Below are positions 35,836-44,707 of a DNA stretch of 64,000 bases, piece after piece (position 1 is the stretch's first letter; every line of letters starts with the position of its first letter). The notes under the pieces are model-generated. The model made no database searches. It saw only the letters and a list, made by a program, of their open reading frames with translations, and was not told the origin of the DNA. Where the stretch lies: assembly GCA_963817885.1 (NCBI GenBank), contig CAWFQE010000004.1:124001-188000 (forward strand). The letters run 5' to 3'. The position numbers were made by a program, and so were the translations under genes. The stretch comes from CAVOHU01 sp963817885. Lineage in GTDB: Bacteria; Acidobacteriota; Vicinamibacteria; Vicinamibacterales; JAKQTR01.

Positions 35836-37441
35836 GCGGACGGCGCCGAAGCTTCGGTCGCTGATGAGGCCGAACAGAATGCTGTAGGTGCCCATCGTCT
35901 GGTGCCGGTCGGCGTTGTTCGGATAGTAGGCATCCCGGCGCGACGCGACGTACTTGAGCGTGATCGTGTTGCCGCCGAACACGCGCAGGGTCAACGCGGC
36001 GTCTCCGCGCAGGATCTGCTCCGACCCGTGACGCTCGGTGGAAGCGATGCCGGTCACTCGGAATCCGCGCAGCGTCATGTCGAGGTTGACCACGCTGCCG
36101 AACAGCATGCGGACGGAGAGGAGACCCGACGGGGTGAGGCCGTAGTGGTAGTCGCGCTCGGCGCTGCTGCTGCGCGTGGTGCCAGCCGCGCCCCAGCCGA
36201 CGCCGCCGAGAAGCGATCCCTGAAGCGTGACCGCTGCAAAGGGCTGCCACTGGCTGGTCGTCCCGATAGAGAGTGCCGTGCTCGACACGCGAAAGATCTG
36301 CGGCGAGATGTAGTCGAAGCTGCCGTAGAGACCCCACACCCCGTGATACGTTCCGCCGCCGTTTCCATAGGCCGTGCCGAGCAGGAGGCCGCGGCTCATG
36401 AAGTTCTCGAACGCCTTGGAGCTGACGGCGGTGAACTGGAAGTCGAAATAGTCGAACGGGCGCTTGTAACTCATACCCGGGCCTTCCAGGAGCCCCGTAG
36501 GTCAGGTGAAAGTCGGCGGTGACTTCCTTGCGATGGACGATTTCTGAAACGCCATACTGAGACACCCGATCGCTTTGGCTCGCGCCGAGGCGCAGGCGCG
36601 TGAAGACAGCCGGGTTGTGATTCTGGTAGACGGTGTCGAAGCGACTGCCGTAGGCCACGCGATTGAATCCGGTAGGCGGAGAGATGACCGCCGCGCCCAG
36701 CCTGCGCCAGAACCCGGGATCTCCATTTCCGCCTTCCAGCAACAGGGTCGCGAGCCGGAAGAGCGGTTCGCCCAGGAAGGTCCCGCCGATGCCGGTCGTG
36801 ATCTGGTCGTTGATCGAGGGCGGGCCGGTCTCGCCCGCAATCTCCCAGAGGATGCTGCCGCCGAAGGTGTAGCCCAGAGACGCCCAGTAACCGTGGCCGG
36901 CGGATCGCGCGAAGCCGAAGTACAGGTTCCCCTGGTACGGATGGTAGATCTGGTTAATCTCGAATTTATCTGTGTCGACGACCCACTTCGCCCTGGCGTT
37001 CTTCTTGATCGTGGATAGGGAGACGTTGTAGACCGGCCTGTCACCAAAGTAGAAGTCGAGCCGGTTCAGGATGGCATCGAATCCGACGATGTCCAGGACT
37101 GGAACGAGGGTGTTGATGAGGTTCTTCGTCCTCTGGGGGAACTCGGGCTTCGCAGCGCCCGAGGCGTTGACTGCGGTGCCGGGAGCATTGGGGGATTCGT
37201 CTGCTGCCGGCGACGGGGCCGGCCCTGCGCCAGGGAGTTGCGCGCTGGCAAGAAGCCGGGCGCCGGCAACGGTTTGCGCGCCGACAAGTAGTTGTACGGC
37301 GACAGGGGGTTGTTCGCCGGCAACGGATTGCGCGTCGGGAGGGGGCTGCGCGGCGACAGGAGGTTGCGCGCCGGCAGGGACCGCTTGTCCCAGGATTCCG
37401 ATTGCGGCCAGCACGAGCGCCAGGAATTTGACTGGGTACAC
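35833..37441 (-). CDS. DUF3943 outer-membrane protein, frameshifted
   Basis: GTG 37441 is chosen because GGAAGGAG precedes it. A signal peptide (VYPVKFLALVLAAIGILGQAVPAGAQ) is followed by a low-complexity Pro/Ala/Gln linker of degenerate repeats, then the DUF3943 domain: LNRLDFYFGDRPVYNVSLSTIKKNARAKWVVDTDKFEINQIYHPYQGNLYFGFAR. A one-base break near 36484-36496 separates LTYGAP from LEGPGMSYKRPFDYFDFQF. The C-terminal part has alternating strands ending FGLISDRSFGAVR. It is probably a beta-barrel of unknown function. Upstream at 37549 lies a TGTTC-N6-GAACA box correctly phased to TATGAT. Confidence 0.8.
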
Positions 37442-37548
37442 GATGGCTCCTTCCACGGAAATCTTCGTGTGTCCCCACACGCGGACATGGCCACACGCGG
37501 GCTTCGGTAACCCAAGCCGAATCATAGGCGCGGACGACGTCGCCGGTC

Positions 37549-37564
37549 TGTTCCGTTTGGAACA
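37549..37564 (-). promoter_or_regulatory. TGTTC-N6-GAACA box for the DUF3943 gene
   Basis: The sequence is TGTTCCGTTTGGAACA, a perfect palindrome at 12 of 16 positions. On the minus strand TATGAT (37526-37521) ends 35.5 bp from the box centre, predicting +1 near 37514 and a 73-base leader with a Shine-Dalgarno sequence. Confidence 0.65.
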
Positions 37565-37741
37565 GGGGAGCGGGACTCGTCGAGTCTGGCCGGAACATCG
37601 GAAGCGGGCCGATCGGGCGACCTCGCCGAGCGCCTGTTCCCGGCAGAGGGCCGCATAATCCGGGCGGGAAGGGCCTGCGACGGAACCGGTTGCAGGAGTG
37701 GCCGGCAGAATGTGGCTCGCGGCTGTGCTCGCCGCCGTGCG

Positions 37742-37750
37742 TGCTAGAAT
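37742..37750 (+). promoter_or_regulatory. Extended -10 for crp/fnr A1
   Basis: TGCTAGAAT is an extended -10 (TGn plus TAGAAT) in an otherwise GC-rich stretch, about 210 bases before the start at 37959. No convincing -35 is seen and there is no TGTNC box here. Confidence 0.35.
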
Positions 37751-37958
37751 TTCAACGGGTTCGACATAGGCTCGATGCAGAATGGCTCGCGAGCAGAGGC
37801 GCCGACGACCTCTTCGGGGCAATAGCCAGAGGAAGTGGCTGACGGTTAATTCGAGAGCGGAGTCTGGAACTGATCGGCTGCCCCGTCGTCGGATGTACGC
37901 GGACGTCACCGGTGACATCCAGGAATCCCGGGTTGAGGCACAGACCCTGGAGCGCGAG

Positions 37959-38633
37959 ATGGACAGGCACGAACAGCGCGTGAGACCCCCGACTGCGCCG
38001 CCGTTCGACGTCGAGGCGTTTCTCGAGTCGGGTGGTGTGGCCGGGACGGTGGTCGAGCGTCGAAGCGGAGCGATCATCTACAAGCAGGGCGACCCCTGTG
38101 ACTCCGTGCTGTATATCCGGAAGGGTTCTGTGACGCTCCGGGTCCTCTCACACGCGGGAAAGGAAGCGGTCGTGGGGATGCTTCGGCCCGGCGACTTCTT
38201 TGGCGAGGGAGCCCTCTCGGAACAGCCCCTGCGGATGACGACCGCGATTGCGACGAGCGCGACGGTGCTCCTCGTCGTCGACAAGCAGAAGATGATCCGG
38301 CTGCTTCACGAACAGCATGCCCTCTCGGATCGGTTCCTCGCCTACGTCCTGTCGCGCAACATCCGCATCGAAGCGGATCTGGTGGATCAGCTGTTCAACT
38401 CCAGCGAAAAACGGCTGGCCCGCGCCCTGCTCCTGTTCGCCCGCTACGGCAAGCAGAGCGCCCCGCATCACGTCCTGCCGAAGATCTCACAGGAGCTGCT
38501 GGCGGAGATGGTCGGCACGACCCGCTCGCGCGTGAACTTCTTCATGAACAAGTTCAGGAAGCTCGGCTTCATCGAGTACAACGGCGAGCTCAAGGTCAAC
38601 GACTCGCTGCTGAGCATCGTGCTGCACGACTGA
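37959..38633 (+). CDS. Crp/Fnr regulator, type A (copy 1)
   Basis: This encodes 224 residues from ATG 37959 (TGGAG 7 bases upstream); an upstream ATG at 37893 is possible. The cyclic-nucleotide-binding barrel has KQGDPCDSVLYIRKGSVTLRVLSHAGKEAVVGMLRPGDFFGEGALSEQPLRMTTA, keeping the G-E and R-x-x-T elements of a phosphate-binding cassette. The dimer helix is ALSDRFLAYVLSRNIRIEADLVDQLFNSSEKRLARALLLFARYG, and the helix-turn-helix is ISQELLAEMVGTTRSRVNFFMNKFRKLGFIEYNG. The recognition helix (T-R-S-R-V-N-F-F) lacks the Glu and second Arg of E. coli CRP. It is close to copy A2 at 43797 and ends in the shared tail SIVLHD. Confidence 0.9.
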   Translation: MDRHEQRVRPPTAPPFDVEAFLESGGVAGTVVERRSGAIIYKQGDPCDSVLYIRKGSVTLRVLSHAGKEAVVGMLRPGDFFGEGALSEQPLRMTTAIATSATVLLVVDKQKMIRLLHEQHALSDRFLAYVLSRNIRIEADLVDQLFNSSEKRLARALLLFARYGKQSAPHHVLPKISQELLAEMVGTTRSRVNFFMNKFRKLGFIEYNGELKVNDSLLSIVLHD

Positions 38634-38753
38634 CCCGCCGTCGATCGCCCCCCGAAGGGCGCACCCCTCAGGCCCGGCTGCGACCGGGGCCTTCCTCTCC
38701 CGGAAGAGGGCCTATGATGGGGTGATGGGGGCACCCGACGGGAGGAGACGTCC

Positions 38754-39233
38754 ATGTTCAAGAGCAACGCCGTCCGAAGCTGCGTTGAGCTCCACGAGAT
38801 CGAACTGAAGCGGTTCTACGACACCTGGGAGGGCTTTCGCGCCTCCGGTCTGTCCCTGCCGAAAACGGACGACCCGTCCTACCGATCGATCGACCACCTC
38901 GGCGGCCACGTCTTCCGCTCAGCGCGCAGCTACCTGTCCTGGATTTGCGAGTGCGTGAAGCGCCCGATCACCGATCTCGATTCGGACAACGATCCGGTCA
39001 GCGTTGCAGCCAAGGGCCGCCTGTTCGTGGACGAGGTGCTTGCGGCCTGGCGCAAACACCTCGCGCCGCTCGAGGACGCGGAGCTGGCGCCGCTGGTCTA
39101 CAAGTCACGCTGGGGCGAGGACTACAACATCGAGCAGATGCTGGAACACGCCGTGGTGCACCCGATGAGACACCGGATCCAGCTCGAGCGGCTGATGGCG
39201 CCGCCTTCCCGGTTCCCGTTTCCGGAACCGTGA
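38754..39233 (+). CDS. DinB-like four-helix protein
   Basis: This encodes 159 residues; ATG 38754 follows GGGAGGAGACGTCC. The DinB/YfiT-like fold is suggested by SIDHLGGHVFRSARSYLSWI and by EQMLEHAVVHPMRHRIQLERLM, giving three His that could bind a metal. Family members are metal-dependent thiol transferases or damage-inducible proteins of uncertain role. It lies between two Crp/Fnr genes, on the same strand, with separate signals. Confidence 0.75.
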   Translation: MFKSNAVRSCVELHEIELKRFYDTWEGFRASGLSLPKTDDPSYRSIDHLGGHVFRSARSYLSWICECVKRPITDLDSDNDPVSVAAKGRLFVDEVLAAWRKHLAPLEDAELAPLVYKSRWGEDYNIEQMLEHAVVHPMRHRIQLERLMAPPSRFPFPEP

Positions 39234-39312
39234 GCCGGACGGCGCGCCGGGCTCATCTCATCGTCGCGGCACCCGCGCCGCCATCGCAGGCCCGTGGTCT
39301 TCGTCGGGCGCG

Positions 39313-39328
39313 TGTTCAGATCTGAACA
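39313..39328 (+). promoter_or_regulatory. TGTTC-N6-GAACA box for crp/fnr B1
   Basis: TGTTCAGATCTGAACA is a completely perfect 16-bp palindrome. Its centre is 34.5 bp from the end of CAGCAT (39350-39355), so +1 falls on the G of the GTG start at 39362. The box sits exactly 41.5 bp before the start codon. Confidence 0.75.
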
Positions 39329-39361
39329 GCGCGCACCACGGCGGCGTGTCAGCATCGTGTT

Positions 39362-40036
39362 GTGGAACCCGAACGCAAGACCAGGAGCACGACGCGCAGG
39401 TCAGGGTTTGACGCGCACACGTTCCTCGGCTCGGCAGGCAAGGCGAGGGAGATCGTCGACTACGGGCGATCCGAGACGCTCTACTCGCAGGGGGAAGCGG
39501 GCGACAGCCTCTTCTACATCCAGGCGGGAGCGGTCAAGCTGTCGGTCGTCTCGAAACTCGGCCGGGAGGCGATCGTGTCCATGCTCGGACCAGGCGACTT
39601 CTGCGGCGAGAGCGGTCTGGCCGGGCAGTCCGTGCGGGCGGCCACTGCAACGGCGATGACGCCATCGACTGCCCTCGCGATCGGGAAGGACGAGATGATC
39701 CGCGCGCTCCACGCAGAGCACGCGCTGTCGGACCTCTTCATCGCGTACATGCTGAACCGCAACACGCGCGTCGAGGAAGACCTGCTCGATCAGCTCTTCA
39801 ACACGAGCGAGAAGCGGCTTGCCCGTGCCCTGCTCCTGCTGGCCGGCTACGGCACCGGCGAGAAGCCGCTGCGCGTCCTCCCCAGGATCTCCCGCGCGGA
39901 ACTGGCGGACCTGGCGGAGACGACGAGCGCTCGCGTGGACTTCTTCATGAACAAGTTCAAGCGGCTGGGGTTCATCGAAGACAACGGCAAGCTGAAGGTC
40001 AACAGGTCCCTGCTGACCGTCGTGCTGCACGACTGA
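39362..40036 (+). CDS. Crp/Fnr regulator, type B (copy 1), probably leaderless and autoregulated
   Basis: This encodes 224 residues from GTG 39362; no Shine-Dalgarno sequence precedes it. The barrel has YSQGEAGDSLFYIQAGAVKLSVVSKLGREAIVSMLGPGDFCGESGLAGQSVRAATA, the dimer helix ALSDLFIAYMLNRNTRVEEDLLDQLFNTSEKRLARALLLLAGYG and the helix-turn-helix SRAELADLAETTSARVDFFMNKFKRLGFIEDNG. Compared with type A it has G-D-F-C-G-E in place of G-D-F-F-G-E and a different recognition helix (T-S-A-R-V-D-F-F). A perfect TGTTCA-N4-TGAACA palindrome lies at -41.5. It may regulate itself or be driven by a paralogue. Confidence 0.9.
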   Translation: MEPERKTRSTTRRSGFDAHTFLGSAGKAREIVDYGRSETLYSQGEAGDSLFYIQAGAVKLSVVSKLGREAIVSMLGPGDFCGESGLAGQSVRAATATAMTPSTALAIGKDEMIRALHAEHALSDLFIAYMLNRNTRVEEDLLDQLFNTSEKRLARALLLLAGYGTGEKPLRVLPRISRAELADLAETTSARVDFFMNKFKRLGFIEDNGKLKVNRSLLTVVLHD

Positions 40037-40086
40037 CCCGCCGGACGATTCAGCGTTTCACCTCGCGCCACCCACGACGTCTCCCG

Positions 40087-40229
40087 TCATATCGCACGGG
40101 CAACCTCGAGCGCCAGCCAGACGACGAACACGACTGGCATGCCCACCGCCAGGATGGCGACTCCAACGTCGCGAGGGCAAAGAGGATGGCTTCGCCGAGC
40201 ATCACGAGGCGGCCAACGACCTTACGCAT
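40087..40229 (-). CDS. Small membrane protein, frameshifted
   Basis: ATG 40229 starts MRKVVGRLVMLGEAILFALAT; with one base corrected near 40170 it continues as VGVAILAVGMPVVFVVWLALEVARAI and stops at 40087. The result is a 46-residue protein of two hydrophobic helices. It begins 5 bases after the stop of the 62-residue gene, so both belong to one operon controlled by the box at 40457. No family is recognised. Confidence 0.5.
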
Positions 40230-40234
40230 CGTGA

Positions 40235-40423
40235 TTACCGATCCTGCCATTCGACGGCCCCCCGTGTGACCTCGTCCGGGACGATCAGGACGTGCTGGAC
40301 CCGTTCCTCGCGCAGGAGCGCCGCGGCCGCCACCCGGGCTGTGTCGAGGCTGGGATAGCGAGACCATGTGGACGGGAACGAAGACGCCGAGCCGCGTTTC
40401 ACGGTGGTGATCAGATGGAACAT
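40235..40423 (-). CDS. Small conserved protein, probably leaderless
   Basis: This encodes 62 residues: MFHLITTVKRGSASSFPSTW, then YPSLDTARVAAAALLREERVQHVLIVPDEVTRGAVEWQDR. It looks like a compact alpha/beta domain; similar small proteins with a LLREERV..V.IV.DE pattern occur in other Acidobacteriota as far as I remember. ATG 40423 has no Shine-Dalgarno sequence and coincides with the +1 predicted from the box at 40457-40472 and the hexamer GACACT. The function is unknown. Confidence 0.65.
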   Translation of the reverse strand: MFHLITTVKRGSASSFPSTWSRYPSLDTARVAAAALLREERVQHVLIVPDEVTRGAVEWQDR

Positions 40424-40456
40424 GAGTGGAGTGTCGCATGCGCCAGTGAACGGCGC

Positions 40457-40472
40457 TGTGCCGAAGTGCACA
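40457..40472 (-). promoter_or_regulatory. TGTGC-N6-GCACA box for the small-protein operon
   Basis: The minus strand reads TGTGCACTTCGGCACA. Its centre is 34.5 bp from the end of GACACT (40435-40430), placing +1 at 40423, the A of the ATG. It is the third example of a box exactly 41.5 bp before a start codon. Confidence 0.7.
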
Positions 40473-40545
40473 GTACCCTGGCGCGTCGGGAACAGGAGAA
40501 GCGGCTCTGGCGGAGATCGAGCTTCGAGCGCCGGTTCGGCCCGGC

Positions 40546-40965
40546 TCAGCGCGTCAGGTCGGCCGCGGCTGGCCAGATCGGACCGTAAGGACCTCCGGCT
40601 GTGCCGTCGCCAGGATCGAGCCTGGCGGCCAGCCGCTGCGCCTCGTCGATCTCGGCGACAAAGCCCGCAAGGTCCAGCCCGGGCCATTCAGGCAGAGAAG
40701 CAGGAGGATCGACTCGACCGCCCGCGCGCCCCACCAGGGACCGGGCGCTCGCCAGGTGCCGGCGCACGGCGCCAAGATCGCCGTCGGAGAGACTCACACG
40801 GGCGCTGGCCAGCGCAACGCGCGCCTCGAGGAGGTCGTTTCGCACGTCGGCGGCGCTGAGCTCGCGCGCGAGATCCCACCTGCCGGAGGCGCCCCAGAGC
40901 CACCCGCCCAGAAGCGTCACCAGCAGTGCCACCAACACGCCGACGCGCGCCGTCATCACGCCCAT
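40546..40965 (-). CDS. Membrane-anchored hypothetical protein
   Basis: This encodes 139 residues from ATG 40965 (a second Met at 40956 is equally good). One N-terminal helix (VGVLVALLVTLLGGWLWGASG) is followed by a helical domain: LARELSAADVRNDLLEARVALASARVSLSDGDLGAVRRHLASARSLVGRAG, then a Pro-rich turn and DLAGFVAEIDEAQRLAARLD. The helix repeats suggest a TPR-like or coiled-coil periplasmic domain. No Shine-Dalgarno sequence is visible. Confidence 0.6.
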   Translation of the reverse strand: MGVMTARVGVLVALLVTLLGGWLWGASGRWDLARELSAADVRNDLLEARVALASARVSLSDGDLGAVRRHLASARSLVGRAGGRVDPPASLPEWPGLDLAGFVAEIDEAQRLAARLDPGDGTAGGPYGPIWPAAADLTR

Positions 40966-41053
40966 CCGTCGTGAGACGCCGTCGTCGGCGTGTCGAAGGC
41001 TGGACCAGCCGCACATGCCGCTGGTGCCAACCCGTTGAGGTTGCAGTCAGGCG

Positions 41054-41206
41054 TCACAGCCGACCCGTCAGGAGCAGTACCACCAGGATCAACACCACGA
41101 GCCCCAGGCCGCCGCTCGGGAAGTAACCCCAGTTCCGGCTGTGGTTCCACGTGGGCAGCACGCCCAGCATGACAAGAATCGCCAGCACGATCAAAATGGT
41201 GAGCAT
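41054..41206 (-). CDS. DUF3309 small membrane protein
   Basis: This encodes 50 residues; ATG 41206 has GGAGGAGAAGATCG upstream. The sequence MLTILIVLAILVMLGVLPTW, HSRNWGYFPSGGLGLVVLI and a final hydrophobic run ending TGRL is a full match to the DUF3309 pattern (two hydrophobic segments around W..S..WGY.PSGGLG). These tiny inner-membrane proteins are widespread in stress-gene neighbourhoods but have no known function. Confidence 0.88.
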   Translation of the reverse strand: MLTILIVLAILVMLGVLPTWNHSRNWGYFPSGGLGLVVLILVVLLLTGRL

Positions 41207-41330
41207 CGATCTTCTCCTCCAGCACACTGTCCATACATCTACGCGTGTTTGTCCGGCGCGCGGCGCCGCGGCGTTCAACCGAGAGCAGTTGGAGCAGGGC
41301 CGGCGACAGCCGGCCGCGCCGTGATGTCAA

Positions 41331-41675
41331 TCAGACGACCTTGTGGGTCTTGGCGTCGATCGCGTACCGCTCGACCTCCCGGGCGCCGCGTTCGACGTCC
41401 TGCGCGCCTCGCGCCACGGTGTCACACACATCGTCACGGACCTTCTGTCCCTTGCGGGCGATTCCGCCGACGGTGTCTGCGACGCGGATCTTTGCGTCCT
41501 GGTACCGCCCGGAGACCGCGTCGCCGAGGTTTCTCGCCGTGTCGACGGCCCGCGCCCGCATCTCCGCGCCCGCCCGTGAAGCCAGCAGCATCGCCAGGCC
41601 TGCGCCCACCATGCTGCCCATCACGAGTCCGGTCAGGAACCGATAGTCACGAGGCTGATTCATCTGTCCGTCCAT
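41331..41675 (-). CDS. YtxH-like general stress membrane protein
   Basis: This encodes 114 residues from ATG 41675 (GGGAGAAG upstream). The pattern is typical of YtxH: a short cytoplasmic lead, one transmembrane helix FLTGLVMGSMVGAGLAMLLASRAG, then a long amphipathic helix with heptad spacing (ARAVDTARNLGDAVSGRYQDAKIRVADTVGGIARKGQKVRDDV). In Bacillus the family is induced by general stress. The box at 41803 with hexamer GACACT predicts a leader of about 94 bases. Confidence 0.8.
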   Translation of the reverse strand: MDGQMNQPRDYRFLTGLVMGSMVGAGLAMLLASRAGAEMRARAVDTARNLGDAVSGRYQDAKIRVADTVGGIARKGQKVRDDVCDTVARGAQDVERGAREVERYAIDAKTHKVV

Positions 41676-41802
41676 CTTTGCTTCTCCCGTGCGTTCACGC
41701 CTGGGTCGACTGCACGCCTTTCGCCTGGTGAGGGCACCTGGGCGTGCAGGCCATTCGCGCGCACTGGCCACCAGCAGTGTCGTGCACCTCGCGTGTCCGC
41801 GC

Positions 41803-41818
41803 TGTCCCGCATTGCACA
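41803..41818 (-). promoter_or_regulatory. TGTGC-N6-GGACA box for ytxH
   Basis: The minus strand reads TGTGCAATGCGGGACA, centred 34.5 bp from the end of GACACT (41781-41776). The box and the sequence around it resemble those of the BON gene at 46746 (GTGTGCAATGCG.GACAGCG ... GACACTGC). Confidence 0.65.
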
Positions 41819-41920
41819 CCCCGCGAAGTCAGGCGTCCAGCGTGCACCCCTGGTGACCGCGTGGCGGAGCCGCGCGCGCTGGATCGGCCTGTTGCTCGAT
41901 CGACGCACCGTCGAGGATGC

Positions 41921-43321
41921 TCACACGGTCAGGTTCGAACGATCGGTGACGAGATTGGGCTCGATCCATCCGTCCGGCTTCACCAGGATCTGCTCCGCCT
42001 CGGATGGCCCCCAGCTTCCAACCTCGTATTCGTGCGGCGCCTCGTCGCGGTTCAGGACCGGGTCCACGATCCGCCACGCGGCCTCGACGCCGGCTTCGCT
42101 CCCGAAGAGCGTCCGATCCCCGCGCAGCGCGTCACCGAGCAGACGCTCGTACGGCTCCATCTCGTCCCCGGGGTGGCGATGTTCGACCATGCGCACGTCT
42201 TCGCCGATCATGGCTTCTCCAGGCGCCTTGACGCGAGCGGTCAGCGTGATGGAGACATCCGGGCTCAACCGGAAGCAGATCTCGTTGGGGTGGCCGGCTG
42301 ACGTCGAATCGAAGAGGCCGGTCGCCGGTTGCTTGAAGGTGACGTGCACCTCGGTCAGCGTGGCAGCCAGGCCCTTGCCGGCGCGGATCCAGAAGGGCAC
42401 TCCTGCCCATCGCGCGTTCTCGATCGCGAGGCGCGCGGCGACGTAGGTCTCGACCCGCGAATCCGGCGCGACCCCTTCTTCGGTCCGGTAGCCGCGATAC
42501 TGTCCGCGCACCACATCCGCGGGGCGCAGGGGACCGACCGAGGTCAGCAACGCCACCTTGGCGGCGTCGATCGCCGGGCCGTCGCCCGAGGCCGGCTGGT
42601 CCATCGCGAGCAGCGAGAGGACCTGCAGCAGATGATTCTCGAACACGTCCCGGATGGCGCCGACTTCCTCGTAGAACCGACCGCGGCCGCGCACGCCGAA
42701 CGCCTCCGCCATCGTGATCTGCACGCTCTCGACATGCGCGGCGTTCCAGATCGGCTCCAGAAAGGCGTTGGCGAACCGGAAATACAGCAGGTTCTGCACC
42801 GGTTCCTTGCCGAGGAAATGATCGATGCGGTACACGGCCGATTCGGGAAACGATTCGTGCAGGGCCGCGTTGAGCACCTTCGCGGAGGCGAGGTCACGAC
42901 CGAAGGGCTTTTCCACGATCACACGAGCGTCCGCGGCGCAGCCCGACCGCGCGAGCCCGTACGCCACGGTCCCGAACAGGCTCGGCGGGATCGCCAGGTA
43001 GAACAGCGGGCGCCTGGCCGGGCCGAGGGCGCGCCGCAACGCTTCGAAGGTGGCGGGTTCCTGGTAATCACCGGCCACGTAGGAGAGTCGCGCCGCCAGG
43101 CTGGCAAAGGCCCCGGGGTCAGGGCTTCTTCGTGCGGCGATGCTCGCTTGCGCACGCGCGCGAAGTTGATCGACCGTCCAGTCCGGCATCGCGACGCCGA
43201 TGACCGGGACGTCCAGATGGCCGCGGCGAGCGAGCGCCAGCAGAGCGGGAAAGATCTGCTCGAAGGCGAGATCGCCGGTCGCACCGAACAGCACCAGCGC
43301 GTCCGAGTGGAGTTCAGGCAT
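41921..43321 (-). CDS. zwf: Glucose-6-phosphate 1-dehydrogenase
   Basis: This enzyme oxidises glucose 6-phosphate to 6-phosphogluconolactone with NAD(P)+ and feeds the oxidative pentose phosphate pathway. It has 466 residues. The Rossmann start is ALVLFGATGDLAFEQIFPAL (usually GASGDLA+K; Phe-Glu here replaces the common Arg/Lys). The substrate motif is RIDHFLGKEPVQNLLYFRFAN with the catalytic His in the conserved RIDHYLGKE position, and EKPFGRDLASA is intact. ATG 43321 has no clear Shine-Dalgarno sequence. It is divergent from crp/fnr A2 and could supply NADPH in stress. Confidence 0.95.
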   Translation of the reverse strand: MPELHSDALVLFGATGDLAFEQIFPALLALARRGHLDVPVIGVAMPDWTVDQLRARAQASIAARRSPDPGAFASLAARLSYVAGDYQEPATFEALRRALGPARRPLFYLAIPPSLFGTVAYGLARSGCAADARVIVEKPFGRDLASAKVLNAALHESFPESAVYRIDHFLGKEPVQNLLYFRFANAFLEPIWNAAHVESVQITMAEAFGVRGRGRFYEEVGAIRDVFENHLLQVLSLLAMDQPASGDGPAIDAAKVALLTSVGPLRPADVVRGQYRGYRTEEGVAPDSRVETYVAARLAIENARWAGVPFWIRAGKGLAATLTEVHVTFKQPATGLFDSTSAGHPNEICFRLSPDVSITLTARVKAPGEAMIGEDVRMVEHRHPGDEMEPYERLLGDALRGDRTLFGSEAGVEAAWRIVDPVLNRDEAPHEYEVGSWGPSEAEQILVKPDGWIEPNLVTDRSNLTV

Positions 43322-43796
43322 GGTGAGTACTCGCGACGATCATCACTCCACTGACCCGCAGGCTGTCGAGACCCCTGATGACGAGGTCGAATGAGCCCGC
43401 CTGCCAGGCTCGATGGCTCGCCCCCGCGTCGTCCAGGGCCGTAATCGGGACGCCGCTATCTTGAATCCCGTCAGCGGCTTGAGGCCGCCTATCAGGACGG
43501 AACTCCTGGCCGAAACCCTGATCGCGTCGATGGCTGAGCCGCTTGCCGTCGGCACGGCTTTGTCCAGGCGCCTCCCGATGAATCTGGTAAAATATACCCC
43601 GTACCAGTCGTGTCTTTCGGGCGAACCAACTCGAGAGTCGTGCGTGCGGAAGCCCTCTTCAACCGGTTCTCCCGCAAGGAGTGCGACGGTTGCATCGAGG
43701 GACCGGGAATCTCCGTCGGTCCTGTCCCCCATCGCGGGCTCCAACCCAGGGGTGTCTCGAGAACCCGGGCGACGGTCAGATTACGCGGAGCACGAT
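43322..43796. other. Divergent intergenic region between zwf and crp/fnr A2
   Basis: About 475 bases without a convincing gene. An AT-rich hexamer TAAAAT inside GGTAAAATATAC (43587-43598) is a likely -10 for crp/fnr A2, about 200 bases before its start, echoing the TAGAAT found the same distance before crp/fnr A1. No TGTNC box was found here. Confidence 0.4.
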
Positions 43797-44471
43797 ATGG
43801 GCAACCACGAATCGCGCGTCAGGATCCCAAAACTCAAGCCGTTCGACATCCAGGCGTTTCTCGAGTCGGGGGGAGTCGCCGGGACGATCATCGAGCGTCG
43901 AACTGGAGAGGTCATCTACTCGCAGGGTGATCCCTGCGACACCATCCTCTACATTCGGAAGGGCAGTGTGACGCTCCGGGTCATCTCCCACGCCGGCAGG
44001 GAAGCGATTGTGGCCATGCTGGGGCCCGGCGACTTCTTCGGCGAGGGGGCCCTGGCAGGACAGCCTGTCCGCATGGCGACCGCCATGGCCATGAGCGCCA
44101 GCGTGCTGCTCGTCGTGGAGAAGCACAAGATGATCGCTCTGCTTCACGAACAGCACGCGCTGTCGGACCGTTTTCTCGCCCACATGCTGGCGCGAAACAT
44201 TCGTGTCGAGGCCGATCTCGTGGATCAGCTGTTCAATTCCAGCGAGAAACGGCTGGCCCGCACCCTGCTGCTGCTCGCCCGATACGGCAAGCAGGACGTC
44301 CCCCATCACGTCCTGCCAAAGATCTCGCAAGAGATGCTCGCGGAGATGGTCGGCACGACCCGCTCGCGCGTGAACTTCTTCATGAACAAGTTCAAGAAGC
44401 TCGGCTTCATCCAATACAACGGCGGCCTCAAGGTCAACGACTCCCTGCTGAGCATCGTGCTGCACGACTGA
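43797..44471 (+). CDS. Crp/Fnr regulator, type A (copy 2)
   Basis: This encodes 224 residues; ATG 43797 has GGAG 7 bases upstream. It is the closest relative of copy A1: FDIQAFLESGGVAGTIIERRTGEVIYSQGDPCDTILYIRKGSVTLRVISHAGREAIVAMLGPGDFFGEGALAGQPVRMATA, dimer helix ALSDRFLAHMLARNIRVEADLVDQLFNSSEKRLARTLLLLARYG, helix-turn-helix ISQEMLAEMVGTTRSRVNFFMNKFKKLGFIQYNG. Type A copies have Shine-Dalgarno leaders and no TGTNC box, unlike type B copies, so they may stand upstream in the regulatory chain. Confidence 0.9.
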   Translation: MGNHESRVRIPKLKPFDIQAFLESGGVAGTIIERRTGEVIYSQGDPCDTILYIRKGSVTLRVISHAGREAIVAMLGPGDFFGEGALAGQPVRMATAMAMSASVLLVVEKHKMIALLHEQHALSDRFLAHMLARNIRVEADLVDQLFNSSEKRLARTLLLLARYGKQDVPHHVLPKISQEMLAEMVGTTRSRVNFFMNKFKKLGFIQYNGGLKVNDSLLSIVLHD

Positions 44472-44621
44472 CCCGCACATCCGTTTCGCCACCATTCCAG
44501 GCGTCTTTCCCTGCCCGAGAGCCAGAGGCCCGCCCCTGTCTGGTTCGACGTCGACGGCTTCGTCTTGCCGCACGCGCCGTCGGTGGCCGGCGGGCCGCCG
44601 GACGGGAGGGGGCCCACGTCG

Positions 44622-44637
44622 TGTCCCGAATTGAACA
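44622..44637 (+). promoter_or_regulatory. TGTCC-N6-GAACA box for the TraR/DksA gene
   Basis: TGTCCCGAATTGAACA is centred 34.5 bp from the end of CATCCT (44659-44664), predicting +1 near 44671 and a leader of about 37 bases. Confidence 0.6.
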
Positions 44638-44707
44638 GACGGTGTCCCTGAAGTGGCGCATCCTGTATCGGTCACGTAGGGGAAAATCACGAAAGGATGG
44701 CCCCGCC

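Noticed and set aside
40991..41006. GGTCCAGCCTTCGACA (minus strand) about 42 bp before the start at 40956
   Set aside because: The distance is tempting, but two fixed positions are wrong and no -10 is present.
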